Program-made: the position numbers and the translations under genes
Part shown: positions 1 through 18,900 of the stretch, one piece after another
Layout of the letters: each line of letters starts with the position of its first letter
Numbering within the stretch: the first letter of the stretch is position 1
Assembly: GCF_032118995.1 (NCBI RefSeq)
Contig: NC_092656.1
Coordinates: forward strand, 13,754,261-13,818,260
Direction: 5' to 3'
From: Asterias amurensis
Lineage: Eukaryota > Echinodermata > Asteroidea > Forcipulatida > Asteriidae
Length of the DNA stretch: 64,000 bases
Notes under the pieces: generated by a model
What the model saw: the letters and a program-made list of their open reading frames with translations, nothing else
Told to the model about the DNA's origin: nothing
The model's database searches: none

Positions 1-5443
<5,443 letters not shown>

Positions 5444-5659
5444 AGATATTCTAATTAGCAATGCATCAAAGAGTTTCTAGGTTATTTTCCCCAAAAGCAG
5501 TTTTTTTTTCTTCAGGGGATTGAGAAAGTATGGATTTAGCAAAGAATGAAATTGAATTGAAAGTAAAAACAAATATCCCCGACAGTTGGACTGAGAGATG
5601 TGGCCCCTGTTGGAGCATACAGTCAATATTTGAGAAGGTTCTTATTCAAAGCAAAGGAA

Positions 5660-6189
5660 AATAAATGTAAAATCTATTACAGTCTAACATCTATTTAAAC
5701 AAATCATCAAAAGTTATACCTGGTTAAATTGCATTCCTGCAATTTTCAGAATTGTTTCCATATCCCTGTGTCCTTACTTTTCCTCATCGCTATTTCAAAG
5801 AGAGCCTCTCTACTAGTTTTAATTTGGAATTGAAAATTTGAATGTCTACTTAAAGGTGAAATAAAGACCTTAACACAGACCAGTTTTATGTTGATAATTC
5901 ATTAAACTGGTCCTGCCACACTAGACAGTTCTACAAACAAGAATTTGAAAATCTTAAATGTAATTATTAATACAGAGATGACACATAAAAACATGCACGT
6001 AGACCAAAGTAGATGTTCCATATTATGTGACTCAGCTTTATTAAGTTTGTGATGGTTTTGAATCATTGGTTTGATGATATAAAAAAATAAGTTTCTTCAA
6101 GTAGAAATGTTGCCAGTTTGAGATTTCAGATGATACAAGGTTTCTTTAAAGTATACTTATCTGATTTTTCAGTGGCTGGCTGTAATAAA
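5660..6189 (+). promoter_or_regulatory. Candidate polyadenylation signals of ATP5F1A
   Basis: AATAAA hexamers occur at 5660-5665, 5860-5865 and 6184-6189 downstream of the ATP5F1A stop, and the A+T-rich sequence 5444-6200 has no coding potential. It is read as 3' UTR. Which hexamer is used cannot be told from sequence. Confidence 0.45.
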
Positions 6190-6903
6190 ATATTTGGTTG
6201 AAAGCTTAATAACAGTCTTTGTAGTGTCTTCTTTTCATGTGTTCAAGTCCTTATTTTGACTTTTCATAAGGGAACATTTAAATGTCAGTCTTTACTAGGC
6301 AGGCATGATGTTTGGCTCTTGGGCAAAAAAACAGGAAAATCTTTAAGAATGCCACCTACTTGTTTGTATAATGTTTTGCTCAATGGACTTTCCGGCAATT
6401 TAATTACCGGTACAGATTTTATTTTGTTTTAGGCAAGGGCATAAACAAATCGGACTTATGTAGGAAGACTATCATGCATGTCCAGACCTGATACTTAACC
6501 AGAGGCAACAAAAGCGATTGCCTCCATGCCCCTGCCTGGTCAGTGCCTTTGTGCCCACGAAATGCTCCAGTAGAAATTCATGATTTTCTCATAGGGTGCC
6601 CTGCTCTTTACAAATGAGAAAATGCCTTCGTGCCATTGCCTTTTCTAAAAAGCAGCATACAGGCATACATGTCTAGGTGTGAATTAATGTTAACATAGAC
6701 ATGCCTCAAATCCAGTGGACTGCCAGAATGTTCTGAAGTCGGGTCCGTGATGATTGGCAGTGGTCCAACGAACCAGTCCATGTACACCCCCTGGAATAAT
6801 TGACCAATCCAGTTGGAATGTTCTGAATTTTCAGACAAGATTTCAGAGCTTGAAGAGGTGCAGAATTCAGGTGCACAGGAAATCCTCTTTGGATTCTTGA
6901 TCA
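6190..6903. other. Intergenic/3' UTR stretch between convergent ATP5F1A and DDX59
   Basis: There is no gene here. A minus-strand AATAAA (TTTATT on +) at 6418-6423 is a candidate poly(A) signal for DDX59. A second DDX59-frame stop immediately follows the first (tandem TGA at 6904-6906 and 6901-6903). The 99-aa minus-strand reading frame 6608-6907 is not conserved to anything I recognise. Confidence 0.4.
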
Positions 6904-9900
6904 TCACCTGTTTCCCTTCTTGTGCTTGCGCTTCTTCAGAAGTTCACCAACGGCACTGAGAAAAGAGATTGGGGGGGGGGAAATAACAATTAGAAGACCA
7001 AAGGAACCACTAGTTTTGAGATCTTGGAAGAACGAATGAAATAGGCTGATTTCAAACACAAGTAACCGAATGGTCACACTGTTTAGGGTAAAATACAAAC
7101 CATTTGTACAAAATGGAAAAAATACAAGTCGACGGCACGTATGCATAGACAACATATCAAGAAGTGAACTGAAGGCAGCAATCAAATCTACAGGGCGAGT
7201 CAAAAAGAAGTTGACCAGGATTGGTGATGTTTTTGGAAATTGTCAAAGACCAGTATTCTCACTTGGTGTATTACAATGCATAAAATAACAAACATCTGAA
7301 AATTTGGCCTCCAATTGGTCCTCGAAGTTGCAAGAAAATTATGAAAGAAAAAATGCCCTTGTTGCACAAACTTGTGTGCTTTCACATGTCTGAGAAAGGG
7401 TTCTCAGATTCGAATATTTGAGCGAGGAAATACCTCTTTCTCAAAAACTATCGACATCTCTCCGTTGCTCGTAACCAAGCAAGTTTTCTTAATTGCTTAT
7501 TTATATTTTGAGTACAGTAATAAATAATTCCTTCATCTACCTTGCTTCTTGTTTCCTCCTCTTGTAACCAAAGTAGCTTTCATTGCCTCCTTGTCTCCGT
7601 CCCTCCCCTGCATCCTCATCGTCACAATTCTTCCTTTCCCTTTTCCATCTTGTGTCTTGTTGCCAGGTACGATGACCTTGCTGCTGGTAGTGAAGGTGGG
7701 TCGAGTTGATCAGCTGGGGCGGGAGAGGTACACCCAGGGGCTTGACCGTGTTCACAAACTCAAGGAACAGATGTTAGGTCAAGTCAAGGAAATCTCAAAC
7801 AATACTTCAGTTTGTAACTTTTCTTGGCCCCAATACACAGATCCATTAGGCTCTGCTCACGGCGCACCTGTGAGCAAGAACACGTGCGACTCTCCAATGC
7901 CATTCTGCACAATTCTGGTGCCCACGCCAAGCATACGCACACCCATGTCAGACTTTATGTCAGACTTTTGGTTGCGCAATGGGTTGTGATTGGTTAATAC
8001 GCAATGGGCGGAGCTTAATGGATCGGTCTATTAGCAAGCGTAAGAACCAAGTCTGATGACAAAACCTTTATACTACCTGTACTATTTCTGTTCATTGGGC
8101 AACCCGAAACTCCTTCGGAACACACAAACCAAATTCAGGCACACTACATGAACATGTACTCTATCTAACATTAACCAATTCCTCTATGTAAAAGGAGTAG
8201 GTCTCATAATTCAACTGTAGTCCCACATACCTTGCAGGGAAAAAAGAAGTGCCTTGAGCATCACTGAGTGGCAGATTTGCATGCTTTATAAGAAGCCATT
8301 ACTATCATTATGGTGATGCAAAGCTATAATTATTCACAGAGCAAATTGTCAGGTCTGCACCATAAGGTCATTAGTGCAATTTGAATGAACTTCATAAAAA
8401 TTTGCTTTGCATATTTCGGAACTAACAGTAAATAGAGGTCGTTGATCAAGTGGTCTTCAAATTTCTTGTTTTGCAAAAGCCAGCAACCATTAAGAAAAAT
8501 ATTTATCGGATGATTTTGCACGATTTATTTTGTTCAAGTTTGTGTGCATTTGTCATTTGATGCCCATTTAAATCATTACAGATATGAAATTGCAACTTAA
8601 AACCTTATTGACCCCTTGTACACGCGGCAACCGGCCACGCTCACAATTTTGGTGGGCACATAGGTTTACGTGTGAACGCTGCATTGCCTAAAATGTGCCC
8701 TTCACTGAATAACGCACAGTGACATTGCCCACCAATAAGGCGCATCTAAGATTATTCTGATGATGACTTCAGGTGAATTGGTTCAATACACCTGAGCAGG
8801 CAAAATGCACTCACGATCACGTTGATGACACAACAACTTATGGTGTGAAAGATTCTGGCTTCATACATAAATGTACATAATTAATTTCAGCATGATAATA
8901 ATAATAATAATATCAACCGTATTTCTATAGCGCCCAACACCTCCAAAAGAAAGTCTCTAGATTATCATCAAAACCTGATAACCAATGTTGATAATGAGCC
9001 ACTGATAAATATATAAATGTATGGATATATCTCCAAGATGTTGGGATGAAGTCATGTCCACCTTGGATGGATGAAGCATCATTCACTCTCGTTGATATAA
9101 GAAACGATGTTTATCGTTATGTTAAGGAGGAATTAATATTATTATCTTTCTTAATATGACATTCAATGTTATTACTTTTCCTCTGTACCGTGTTGCTTAT
9201 TTATGTGTAGGTCTTCCCTGCTCAAGATAAATCATCTGAAATAAGCTTTCCTTTCATCTGTTCATTTTCAATCGTCCACCTTTAAAAAGTGCCATTAATT
9301 GCTTTATGTACAACTACTTGTTGCTTTTCACATTTTACTATTTTGAATGACAGAACTTTATCGCCACCATTTGCACAAAGTGACAAACTGACAAAATGTG
9401 AGCAAAATCACTACATTTGTCAAATCGATTTTGGTATAACAAACATGTAAATACAGTTCAATGTATTGGACAAATTGTAGTTTAGTGTGAAATAACATAA
9501 CATAATTACTATTAAATTTATAAGAGTCATGTAAATACAGCTCAATTTATAAACTGCACCCCAATCAAGGGCCTTTACGTTACAACTATTCACAAAAATC
9601 TTACTGTACTTAATTATAAAAGGATATTTTTGCTTCCGTTGTTGATGAAAGTTATGGCTTTTCCTTTACTTCCTAGACGGCCTGTTCGTCCAATCTAAAC
9701 ACAAAAAGGAAATCAAAAGACAAAATTTGAGCTGGAGTGTTAAATACTTTTAGTAAAAATTTAGATTTTACATCATTTCAGGGAAGGCTACGCTTGGTTA
9801 TCACTCTTGAGGCCCGGTCACACAGGCCCCGATAAAGATAACGAGAACGATAAAAATGTACGCCCCTCAATTGGTTGAATGAGCGTGGGCATATTCTGCG

Positions 9901-12900
9901 CAGAGCAATTCAACCAATCAAGGGCGTGCATTTTTATCGTTCTCGTTTCCATTATCGGCGCCTGTGTGATCGAGCCTTTAGAGTTAAAGGCAATAAAAAC
10001 TGTTGGTGGGAAGCCTACAGCAGTTTGATAGTATAAAGCATTTTGAGAAACATTTCACTTTGAAGTTATTTTTTTTTTTTTAATTTGTGTAAAAATATAC
10101 ATCACTTTTTATGCCCTAAAATTTAATCTGAGAAGTGTGCAGTAATGCTTTTCAGATTGTGTATTCATCAATCGGGATTATTTATGCGTGGATTATTCAC
10201 TTGGGATTTTCGGCGATACATCTCAAAAACGTGAAATGACATTTTCACAGGTTAGTTCTATTGTATACAACTACATTTGAATAGGATTACATCACCAGCA
10301 GGGTGGATATGTGCGCATTACAAGTCTACGTTATTATTATTCATTATCTAATCAAAATTGCAAAAACCAAAGGTAAACTTTGCCTTTAACCCAAATGGTG
10401 AGGCCACCAACCTGATGGATGTATTCTTCTACTGTGTTTGGCATGTCAAAGTTCACAACCATCCTGACCCCTGGGAGGTCAATGCCCCGACCCAGGACAG
10501 CTGTGCACACCAGAACCGGGTATTCCCCATCCCTGAAGCACTGTAGTGTCTCAGTCCTTTCACTCTGGGGTCTGTCACCATGCAGAGAGGCTGCACGGAT
10601 GTCACATGTCTGAAGGAAAGAAAATCAAACACTACTACTCATCCTGAGCCCGGAAGAATGGTGTAAGGTTCTACGCCCTTCTACCAGGAACACAAAGTAT
10701 TGCCAATTCATGGATCCAACTCACCTGGGCCCACCTTCACACAGCTGCTTAACGGACTGTTTTGTGCTTACTGTGCGATTTCCATTTCATAGCGCTGCTA
10801 ACCGTAAGCACATGAAAAGGCATGCTAACCTTCCGGTGCTAACCACACAAAAACAAATGAAGTCACAATGCAAATCCATGGTAAACGCGCAATATACCGC
10901 CCAATTTTTCTGCTAACCTATGAAATACACTTGGCCCTCAGCAAATTTTTCTGCTACAGTAAGCACAAAAATTTGCTTACCGTTAAGCAGTGCTATGAAA
11001 TTGGGCCCTGATGTCATCATCAGAATAGAATAATCTTGGATGCGCCATACTGGTGGGCAATATCACTGTGCGTTATTCAGTGAAGTGTGCATTTTAGGCG
11101 ACGCGGCACGTAAACCTATTGCCAACCAACATGGTGAGCGTGGACAGTCGCCGCATGTGACGTGTGTGCAAGGAGTCAAGAGGAGCAGATCCTAATCAAT
11201 CAAATTGCCACAGTTAAACTTTTGTTTATGCCCTTCAACGAGGAACACAAAGTACTTTTAATTGTCCTAGTAGCAGAAGGTCCTAAGCTATACAATGGCC
11301 CAAATTACAATTTTGTAGCTAGAATTATCCCAAAGACATGTTTTCCCATGACTTTAAACTTCCTATGCTGACTTATGAAAGGCAGAAAACTGATCAAACT
11401 TTCACACTGTATTCTTAAAACATTAATTTGCACATTAATTGCTTACGCCCTTGCACCAGTAAACCTTTTTGCCTTCTTCCAGGCACACAAGGATTTTACG
11501 AAACGTTGGCTTAAAATTAGACTAAAGCCGCTAGACACAGACCCTTGAATGATAGAAATAAATTACCGAAGGCACACAGTTAAAAGATTTGGCTACTTTT
11601 TGTAAAACAAAACACAGTGTCCAAAGATTTACACTGGTTGAAGATAATATAGTAGAAAGCACACCTAAATAGTAGTTGCTGAGTTGCTGTAGTTTTTGAG
11701 AAATGAGTAAAACAATGTAGTGAAAATATGTTTTTACATGCTAAAATAATTTTGTTCTCATGATCACCAAGACAAAAATTGTTTTCATGACATTGTTTTA
11801 CTAATTTCTCAAAAACTACAGCATCTCAGCACGTAAAGGGAAGCTTTCTATTTTCATTATCTTCAAACTGTGCAAGCTTCATGTGAATCTGTGGACATTA
11901 TGTTTTTTGTCCTACAAAAAGTACATAGACCCTTTAAAACGGGAATGCAGTATCCTCTCTGTAAATGCAAGATTTCCTTACAGCAAACTATCCACACTGC
12001 ATGTAATGCATGTTAAGGGCATTGTCACACAAGGCAACTTTAGCAGGAAACCCACTGCAGTGAATGCTACAAGACCACTTTGGACGCACATGAGTAATTT
12101 ATTAAACAATGTCTAACAATTCCCATGGAAATTATGAGAACATTCAAATGTGAATGGATTCTCTTCTTTGAGATTGCCTGGAACTGGTTGCCAGTACATT
12201 GCCTGGGCCCAATTTCATAGAGCTGCTAAGCACAAAAAATGCTTAGCATGAAATTTCCGCCTTGATAAAAATAGGTTTACCAACCAAATTTCAATTTGTT
12301 ACATTTTGCTTGTACTGGTATTCAGTTGTTGTTTGCTTATGCCATGTATGCTGAAAATCACGTGGAAATTTGGTTGGTAATCCTGTTTTTATCGAGGCAA
12401 AAATTTCATGCTTAGCAAATTTTTTGGTGTGACAAGGTCCTAAGACCTGTTAGTACCTTGTTGATCGCTAGTGAAAGAAGTCCGGCACCAATTTTAGAGT
12501 CAACAAACACCACCAAGGGAGGCCTGTTGGAAAAGCAATACATGTCTTTATTGTTATTTGCATATTTTGGTACAAACATGACAAACAGGGTGAAGTGGAC
12601 GAGCGTATAAGAGCACCAAACTCAAGCTCTGGTGTTTCTGTTCAGCAGTATGTGGGTTCAAGTCTCGGTCATGACACTTGTGTCTTCTATAATTGCTTCT
12701 CTCCACCCAGGGGTAAATGGGTACCTGTGAGGGCAGAGATGTTCTTGTGATTGATTTAGCTTGGTAGCGTAAATTTTGTGCACAGGCTGTATACTTCCCA
12801 AGAGCTGAGATGGTTTAAGAAATGAATTAAATGGCACAATGACAAGGGGTAATAATGATGGAAGTGCCTTCGAGTGTGAAAAGCGCTGAATAAAAACCGA

Positions 12901-15900
12901 TTCTCATTATTATTATTACCAATCACAAAAAAAAAAACACCTCTCTGAAACCGTGCTATTCATGTGGAATGACATCTTCATCTGCACTTTCTTCGGACAG
13001 ATTAACGGTCCACATTTTTTAATGCCTGGAACATTGTGGATTTTCCCTTAAAAATTTTGCCGACACGAGAACGGATAAAATGTTTATCCATCCGGACTTT
13101 CCATTGTGCAGCATGTAAAGGCAGGCACCTAGTGTGATATGCTCTGTCTCACCTGTACAAAGACCAACAACTGGTTCTGGAAAACATGTCTTTTTAAAAT
13201 CTCTTACCCGAAGTTTATGGGTGCATTCGATTAGCTTCCCTTGGTTGACCCCTCGGGGCTCATTTGCGTGAACCCCTGAGAACTAATAGAACGATGTCAT
13301 GCACCTCGGACCAGCCCCAAGTGACCTGTTCCACATCAGGGCACTTGGGGCTCACCGGGGCGAGCCCCTGCAATGACGTCAAAGCCATTCGAACATACCG
13401 GGGTTGGATCAGGGTCGACGCAGGGAAGCTAATCGAATGCACCCAGTGTGTAACACTGATTCCAGATTGAGGGGATAACTGGATATTCTGCTCTTACAAT
13501 AAGTACCTATAATGCTTGGGATCCTGCAGTACTGCAAAGAGATTCTTCTTCTTAGCCGGTTCTTCCACCCACATCACAATCTGCTTTACTGAAGTACATG
13601 GAGTGTTGGGCTGAAATCCACAGAAAACCCAACACATATTAATACATACAACATGATGGAATGAGTTCCCAAGATAAGTTCCAACCATGGTTTGATCCAC
13701 AAGTTTGTCCACACTCGGGCAACCTACATGTATTCTCAATTGGCCTAGATTTTGGAAAGTCGTATTACACATATATTATATGAAAATTTCCTGTGAACAA
13801 TTTGGATAACCCCCGATTAGGAAATTAAAACAGATTTTAATCTGAGTTCAAAATTTCTGATTAAATCAATTATATATACTTACAAACAGTCTACCAAAAT
13901 CCTGTCTCAAAATGTTCATAACCAAGTAATAAAACCAAGTTTCCCTTGTGATTTATTACTTGGTATTTTAATAACAATTTCATCCCCATAAGGTGATCCT
14001 TTCGCTGCTGCTCCCCAGGTTGTATCGTAAACTTAGGTGTGCTCCCTGGCTACAAGGCAGTATCTGGACTTTGCAAAGTGTTCAGAAAAAAAATCAGTAT
14101 GCTTGGCATAAGTTAGCTCTTTTCACTCCTATGTGACAGGACCTTAAGGCACTGGACACTATTGGTCAAAAATAATTGGTACTCAATATTGGTACTTAAA
14201 ATAATTGTTAGCATAAAAACTTACTTAGTAGCAAGCAACGGAGAGCTGTTTATAGTATAAAAAATAGTGAGAAACGGCTCCCTCTGAAGTAACGTAGTTT
14301 TCAAGAAAGAAGATTTGATTTCGAGACCTCAGTAATTAAGCGTTTGACAAGGGTGTTTTTTCTTCCATTATTATCTCGCAACTTTGACGACCAATTGAAT
14401 TCAAATTTTCACAGGTTTAATATTTTGTGCATATGTTGAGATACACCAAGTGAGAAGACTGTTTTTTGACATTTACCAAAGGTGTCAGTGTCTTTAACAT
14501 AGACATGATAGAGAACAAACCTTGCCGATTGAGATGTAGAGTGGATTATAAAGCAATGATGCAGCTACATTCTCCATGGATTGAGGTATTGTTGCAGAGA
14601 ACAGCATCGTCTGATGAGAGTTTGGAAGATGACTCATCACATCCAACACCTGATGATCAATCACAAATGAAACAGGTCAACAACAAGTGTATACACTCTA
14701 TCCATCCAGATGGAATGAGATCAGGCATTTTCATCATGATCGATATTGTATACTGATGATTTGTAGAAGAATATATGTAGGAAAGGTCTCCAGTGTTAGT
14801 CATCAGATTCTTTATCAATGCTTAAAGGCAGTGGACACTATTGGTAATTGTCAAAGACTAGCCTTCACAGTTGGTGTATCTCAACATATGCATAAAATAA
14901 CCTGTGGAAATTTGAGCTCAATCTGTCATCGAAGTTGGGAGATAATAATGAAAGGAAAAAAACACCCTTGTCACACGAAGTTGTGTGCTTTCATATGCTT
15001 GATTTTGAGACCTCAAGTTCTAAACTTGAGGTCTCAAAATCAAATTCGTGGAAAATAACTTCTTTCTCGAAAACTACTCCACTTCAGAGGGAGCCGTTTC
15101 TCACAATGTTTTATACTACCAACCTCTCTCCATTACTTGTTACCAAGTAAGGTTTTATGCTAATAAATATTTTGAGTAATTACCAATAGTGTCCACTGCC
15201 TTTAAAAACGAAAAACGAAGCAAAGATTGAACAATATATTACAGATTAGGCATGTTAGGTAATAACAAATTTGAGGTTAAAAGAAACTATTTGACACTTT
15301 ATCTTCCAACCGATAACTCTACAGGTTGCAGACATTGCCTTGCAAAGGCCCCAAGTGATAGGCCATGGGTGATCAAATCTGAAGTTACATGAACTGGGTC
15401 AGTTTCACAAAGAGCTAAGATTGATCTTAACTGCAAATCAATTGTAGTTTTTAAGTAAAGTGTGATGTCACAACACAATTTAATATTGTACTTTGACAAT
15501 TTGTCTTTTAATGAATTGTACTACTTTGTGAAATCAAGCCCCGACTTGACTTATCTGACCTTACCTCACTTAATCTCTAACCTGGCTTAGTCTCTGACCT
15601 GACCTGAGACCTGACCTATGACCTGACCTACATTATAATCTACCTGTTGTTTGAAGCCTTTATGTAGCATGGTGTCAACCTCATCAATAATCACTGTCTT
15701 AATTGCTGTTAATGATACACCTGCATATTATAACATGGAATCATGGTTAAGAACTAAATTTAGAACATTTCATCTTGATCGTGTGTATACATTCATTTTA
15801 AGTGTTTATTTCAATAAATTCAGTGTTTAACTGGCATTTATAATCTTCTTTGTTCTAGCTAAATGCTTTTAAAGATGCTACATGTATGTCAGATTTTTTG

Positions 15901-18900
15901 CCCCAAACATTAAAAAATATATTTTTTGAGTGAATGGTATTTCAAAGAGTATCACCCGCTGTAACGAAAAAAGTTTCACTTTTACTTTTAATGGTCAGGA
16001 ACCATGACAAAAAATTTAAACGTTTCTTATAAAACACATAAGAATTGGTCACGTGATATACATGTATTGTCGGGATCCCGACCACTTTATTTCACTGCCA
16101 CTAATAATTGGCGGACTTTTTCGAGCAATGGCTCAAATGAAAGCTTGTAACTTTCTCCACCCCATCAAAATACCTATTGAATTTTAAATCAAAGTTTTTG
16201 GGTCAAATCGGCCAAAAGTCTGACATAGCATCTTTAAAGTAAGGATTTTAATCCTAGATTGGTGGAGTGGATTTCTTTTAAGTAGCAATACAGATAACAT
16301 TGGGGCTGCGTATTATGGAAACTATAATCATAGACAGGCAACTAGGGCTGGGGAAGGGGCTATCATTTTGTTTTCTATTATTTGATTGAGTTGGCAGATT
16401 ATCCCACCTTCTTTCTGAATGACATCAAGGATTCTACCAGGAGTAGCAATGATAAACTGGATATCTTGTTTGAGTCGATGTAGCTGTGTCGGCATTGGTA
16501 GTCCCCCTACCACAAGAGCTGTCCTCATGTTAGGTAAACCTGTTAAAAGCAAATTAAGTTTGTTACCATTAGGAGTGTCACAAAACACTGTACACTTAGT
16601 ACAGGCGTTTGCCATTTAAGAAAAGACTATAACTTACTTTCTTTTGTTACCTTTGACACTGTGCAAAGATTCAAATATTACTTCAATTAACCCTTGAAGG
16701 CACATTCCTTTTACATCTAATTGACAACTGGGCACCTAAGCCCAAATTGCATATATTGCAGGGTCAGGCCTTCCAAACAATTTGGTGTGGAGGGACATAT
16801 CGGAAATGAAAGGATGTGGCCATCATACTCACCAAGCTGTCGAGGCCGTCCGGGTTAAATGCATCACAAAATTGTTTGATGCATATTTTTCTAAAGCCAT
16901 TTGTATTTAAACGCATAAAATCCGGAGCAAATTTGTCTAAGCATGAAGAATAATCCCCAATACAAAATCCGAGAAGCGTTACTGCAGTACACTTATCATA
17001 TTCAAATTTTGAGGCAAGAAAAATAACATAACTTTCCCAAACCACATTACTTTGAAGTGAAATGTTTCTCAAAATACTAAATTCAATATCGAAAACTGAT
17101 GTAGTGGTATTGCCTTTAATTTTAAGAATGATTACCAAATGTATTTACTTCCCTTTAATTAAACAGATTAAACCCAAGGAATTCACTCTAGGTAGTAGTA
17201 ACTTTTCTCACATACCAGGGTTCTGGCTGATATACAGCTTTTAACATCAAGTCAAAACCATTCTGAAGACCTTGTCAATTCATGGTGCTTTGGCCAAACT
17301 TGATCGTCCAAAATTTAAAGGGTGGCTGCAGTTTTTTTTATTTTTTATTCATTTAAACGATTAAACATGACTTTTTAAACCTGAAATATTTGTTTTGATT
17401 GTTTATTCAATGCGCAAGTATTTTAAAAATGGTTTTCAAGAGATTAGGGGAACCCACCCCGCCCCTAAAAGGGAGCCTTCATTTGCATAAACATGACGTC
17501 ATGTCGGTAACCCGAGCCGCCGGGCCCCCTGGCTGTGTTTATATAGAGACGTCTGCACTGTGTGGCCTGGTACCTAGGCGCGTGTAGTTAGGTACCAGAC
17601 TCTTTTTGCCGACGATATGTTTGAATCCCGACGTGACGTCGATGGTAGGGGGGCGGTAACAATCCACAAAAGGGGGGGGGGCATGACTTATTAGCTAATT
17701 ACGCAAGTCAGATACGTCGGGAATAAACAAAACACATTTTATTGATGTTCAATACATATATCGGAAATAAATGACAGCAAAATTAACTGTTTTATTTTAA
17801 TTCACTGCAGCATCCCTTTAAATAACTTAGGGAGAAACCTACAGCCCTAACAACAATAGGTCAAGTACCTTGCATCAGTTGTTTGGCCTGCTCCTCAATT
17901 TGCATGGCTAGCTCTCTGGAAGGTGACAGGATCAATCCCAGGGGTTTGCTCCCCTCTTCTTTGCTGTCTCTAAAACACACAGTGTTGTAGATTTGTAGAA
18001 TGGTGGGAACAAGGAAAGCAGCAGCTGTAGGAACAAACAAACACAGGAACAAACAAACACACAAACAAACAAACACACCGTGAGAATGTTATACTCTTGA
18101 GGTAGGAAGTAGAGCTGAAGGGAGATTTAATATATTTTTTGGGTGTCGTGGCAAAGCAAAAAAGAGCATCAGACTCAAATTCTGGTTGTTCATTGCGTTG
18201 TGGGTTCCAATCCCGGTCGTGACACGTGTCCTTACGCAAGACACTTAACCATTGCTTCTCTCCACCCAGGGGTAAATAGGGTACCTGTGAGGCTGGGATG
18301 GTTTATGTCAATGACAAACTTTGAGCGCTGTAACTCGCAGCACCGGCTGTATACTCCCCAGGGAACAGAGATGGTTTAAGGAATAAATTAAAGCCCAGTG
18401 AACAGGGGTATGAATTCTGTATCGTTAATGTTAGTGGTTTACAAAACTGAATTACTTTTTCCGGAGCTTGTCTGAGCACACACCATCATGTCACGCCATC
18501 TCAACGCTGCTGGAATGACCTGCATCTGGACTGGGGTAGGCATGTTGTACCCAACATTGGCAAGATTGGCCTCCACTGTGAAAAGAAAAGTCCATCAATG
18601 AAATTAAAACAAACGAAAAAAAAAGACTGTGCAACATTCTACAGAAAGTATAGCCCTTTTCACCTGACGAAGGCCAACTAGGGTCCTTGGAATCAGTGCC
18701 AGTTGTCTTGACCACGGAAGCTGGCCAAACTCAAACACGATCTTCACACGACACAGACACCACTACCCTTGTCACAGGTCCTTCATCTTTAATGGTGTCA
18801 AAGCTTAACATCGTTAATTGTCGGAATCACAATTTGCATGTTGATTACAAATCATCTTTGCATCTTTGGTGAAACACTTAGACCAAACAACTTGAGTTTT

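Larger units (their letters stand above)
7773..9627 (-). other. U12-type AT-AC intron of DDX59
   Basis: The 1855-nt intron begins (minus strand) ATATCCTTTT at 9627, the U12 5' splice-site consensus. It ends CCTAAC at 7773 and has TTCCTTGAC at 7791-7783, the U12 branch-site consensus. The branch adenosine (7784) is 11 nt from the 3' end, within the typical range. Splicing here gives NNGSKN-LFLEFVNTVKPLG, colinear with vertebrate NNNSKRLFWDIAKRVKPTG. Without it the frame stops at TAA 9616-9614, and no AG precedes the conserved LFLEF codons. Confidence 0.88.

Noticed and set aside
7549..7989. 146-codon plus-strand reading frame
   Set aside because: It lies antisense to a DDX59 exon and runs into an inverted-repeat element; no conserved motifs.
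9614..9616. In-frame TAA suggesting DDX59 is a truncated pseudogene
   Set aside because: The conserved downstream exon joins in frame through a complete set of U12 AT-AC signals, so the stop is intronic.
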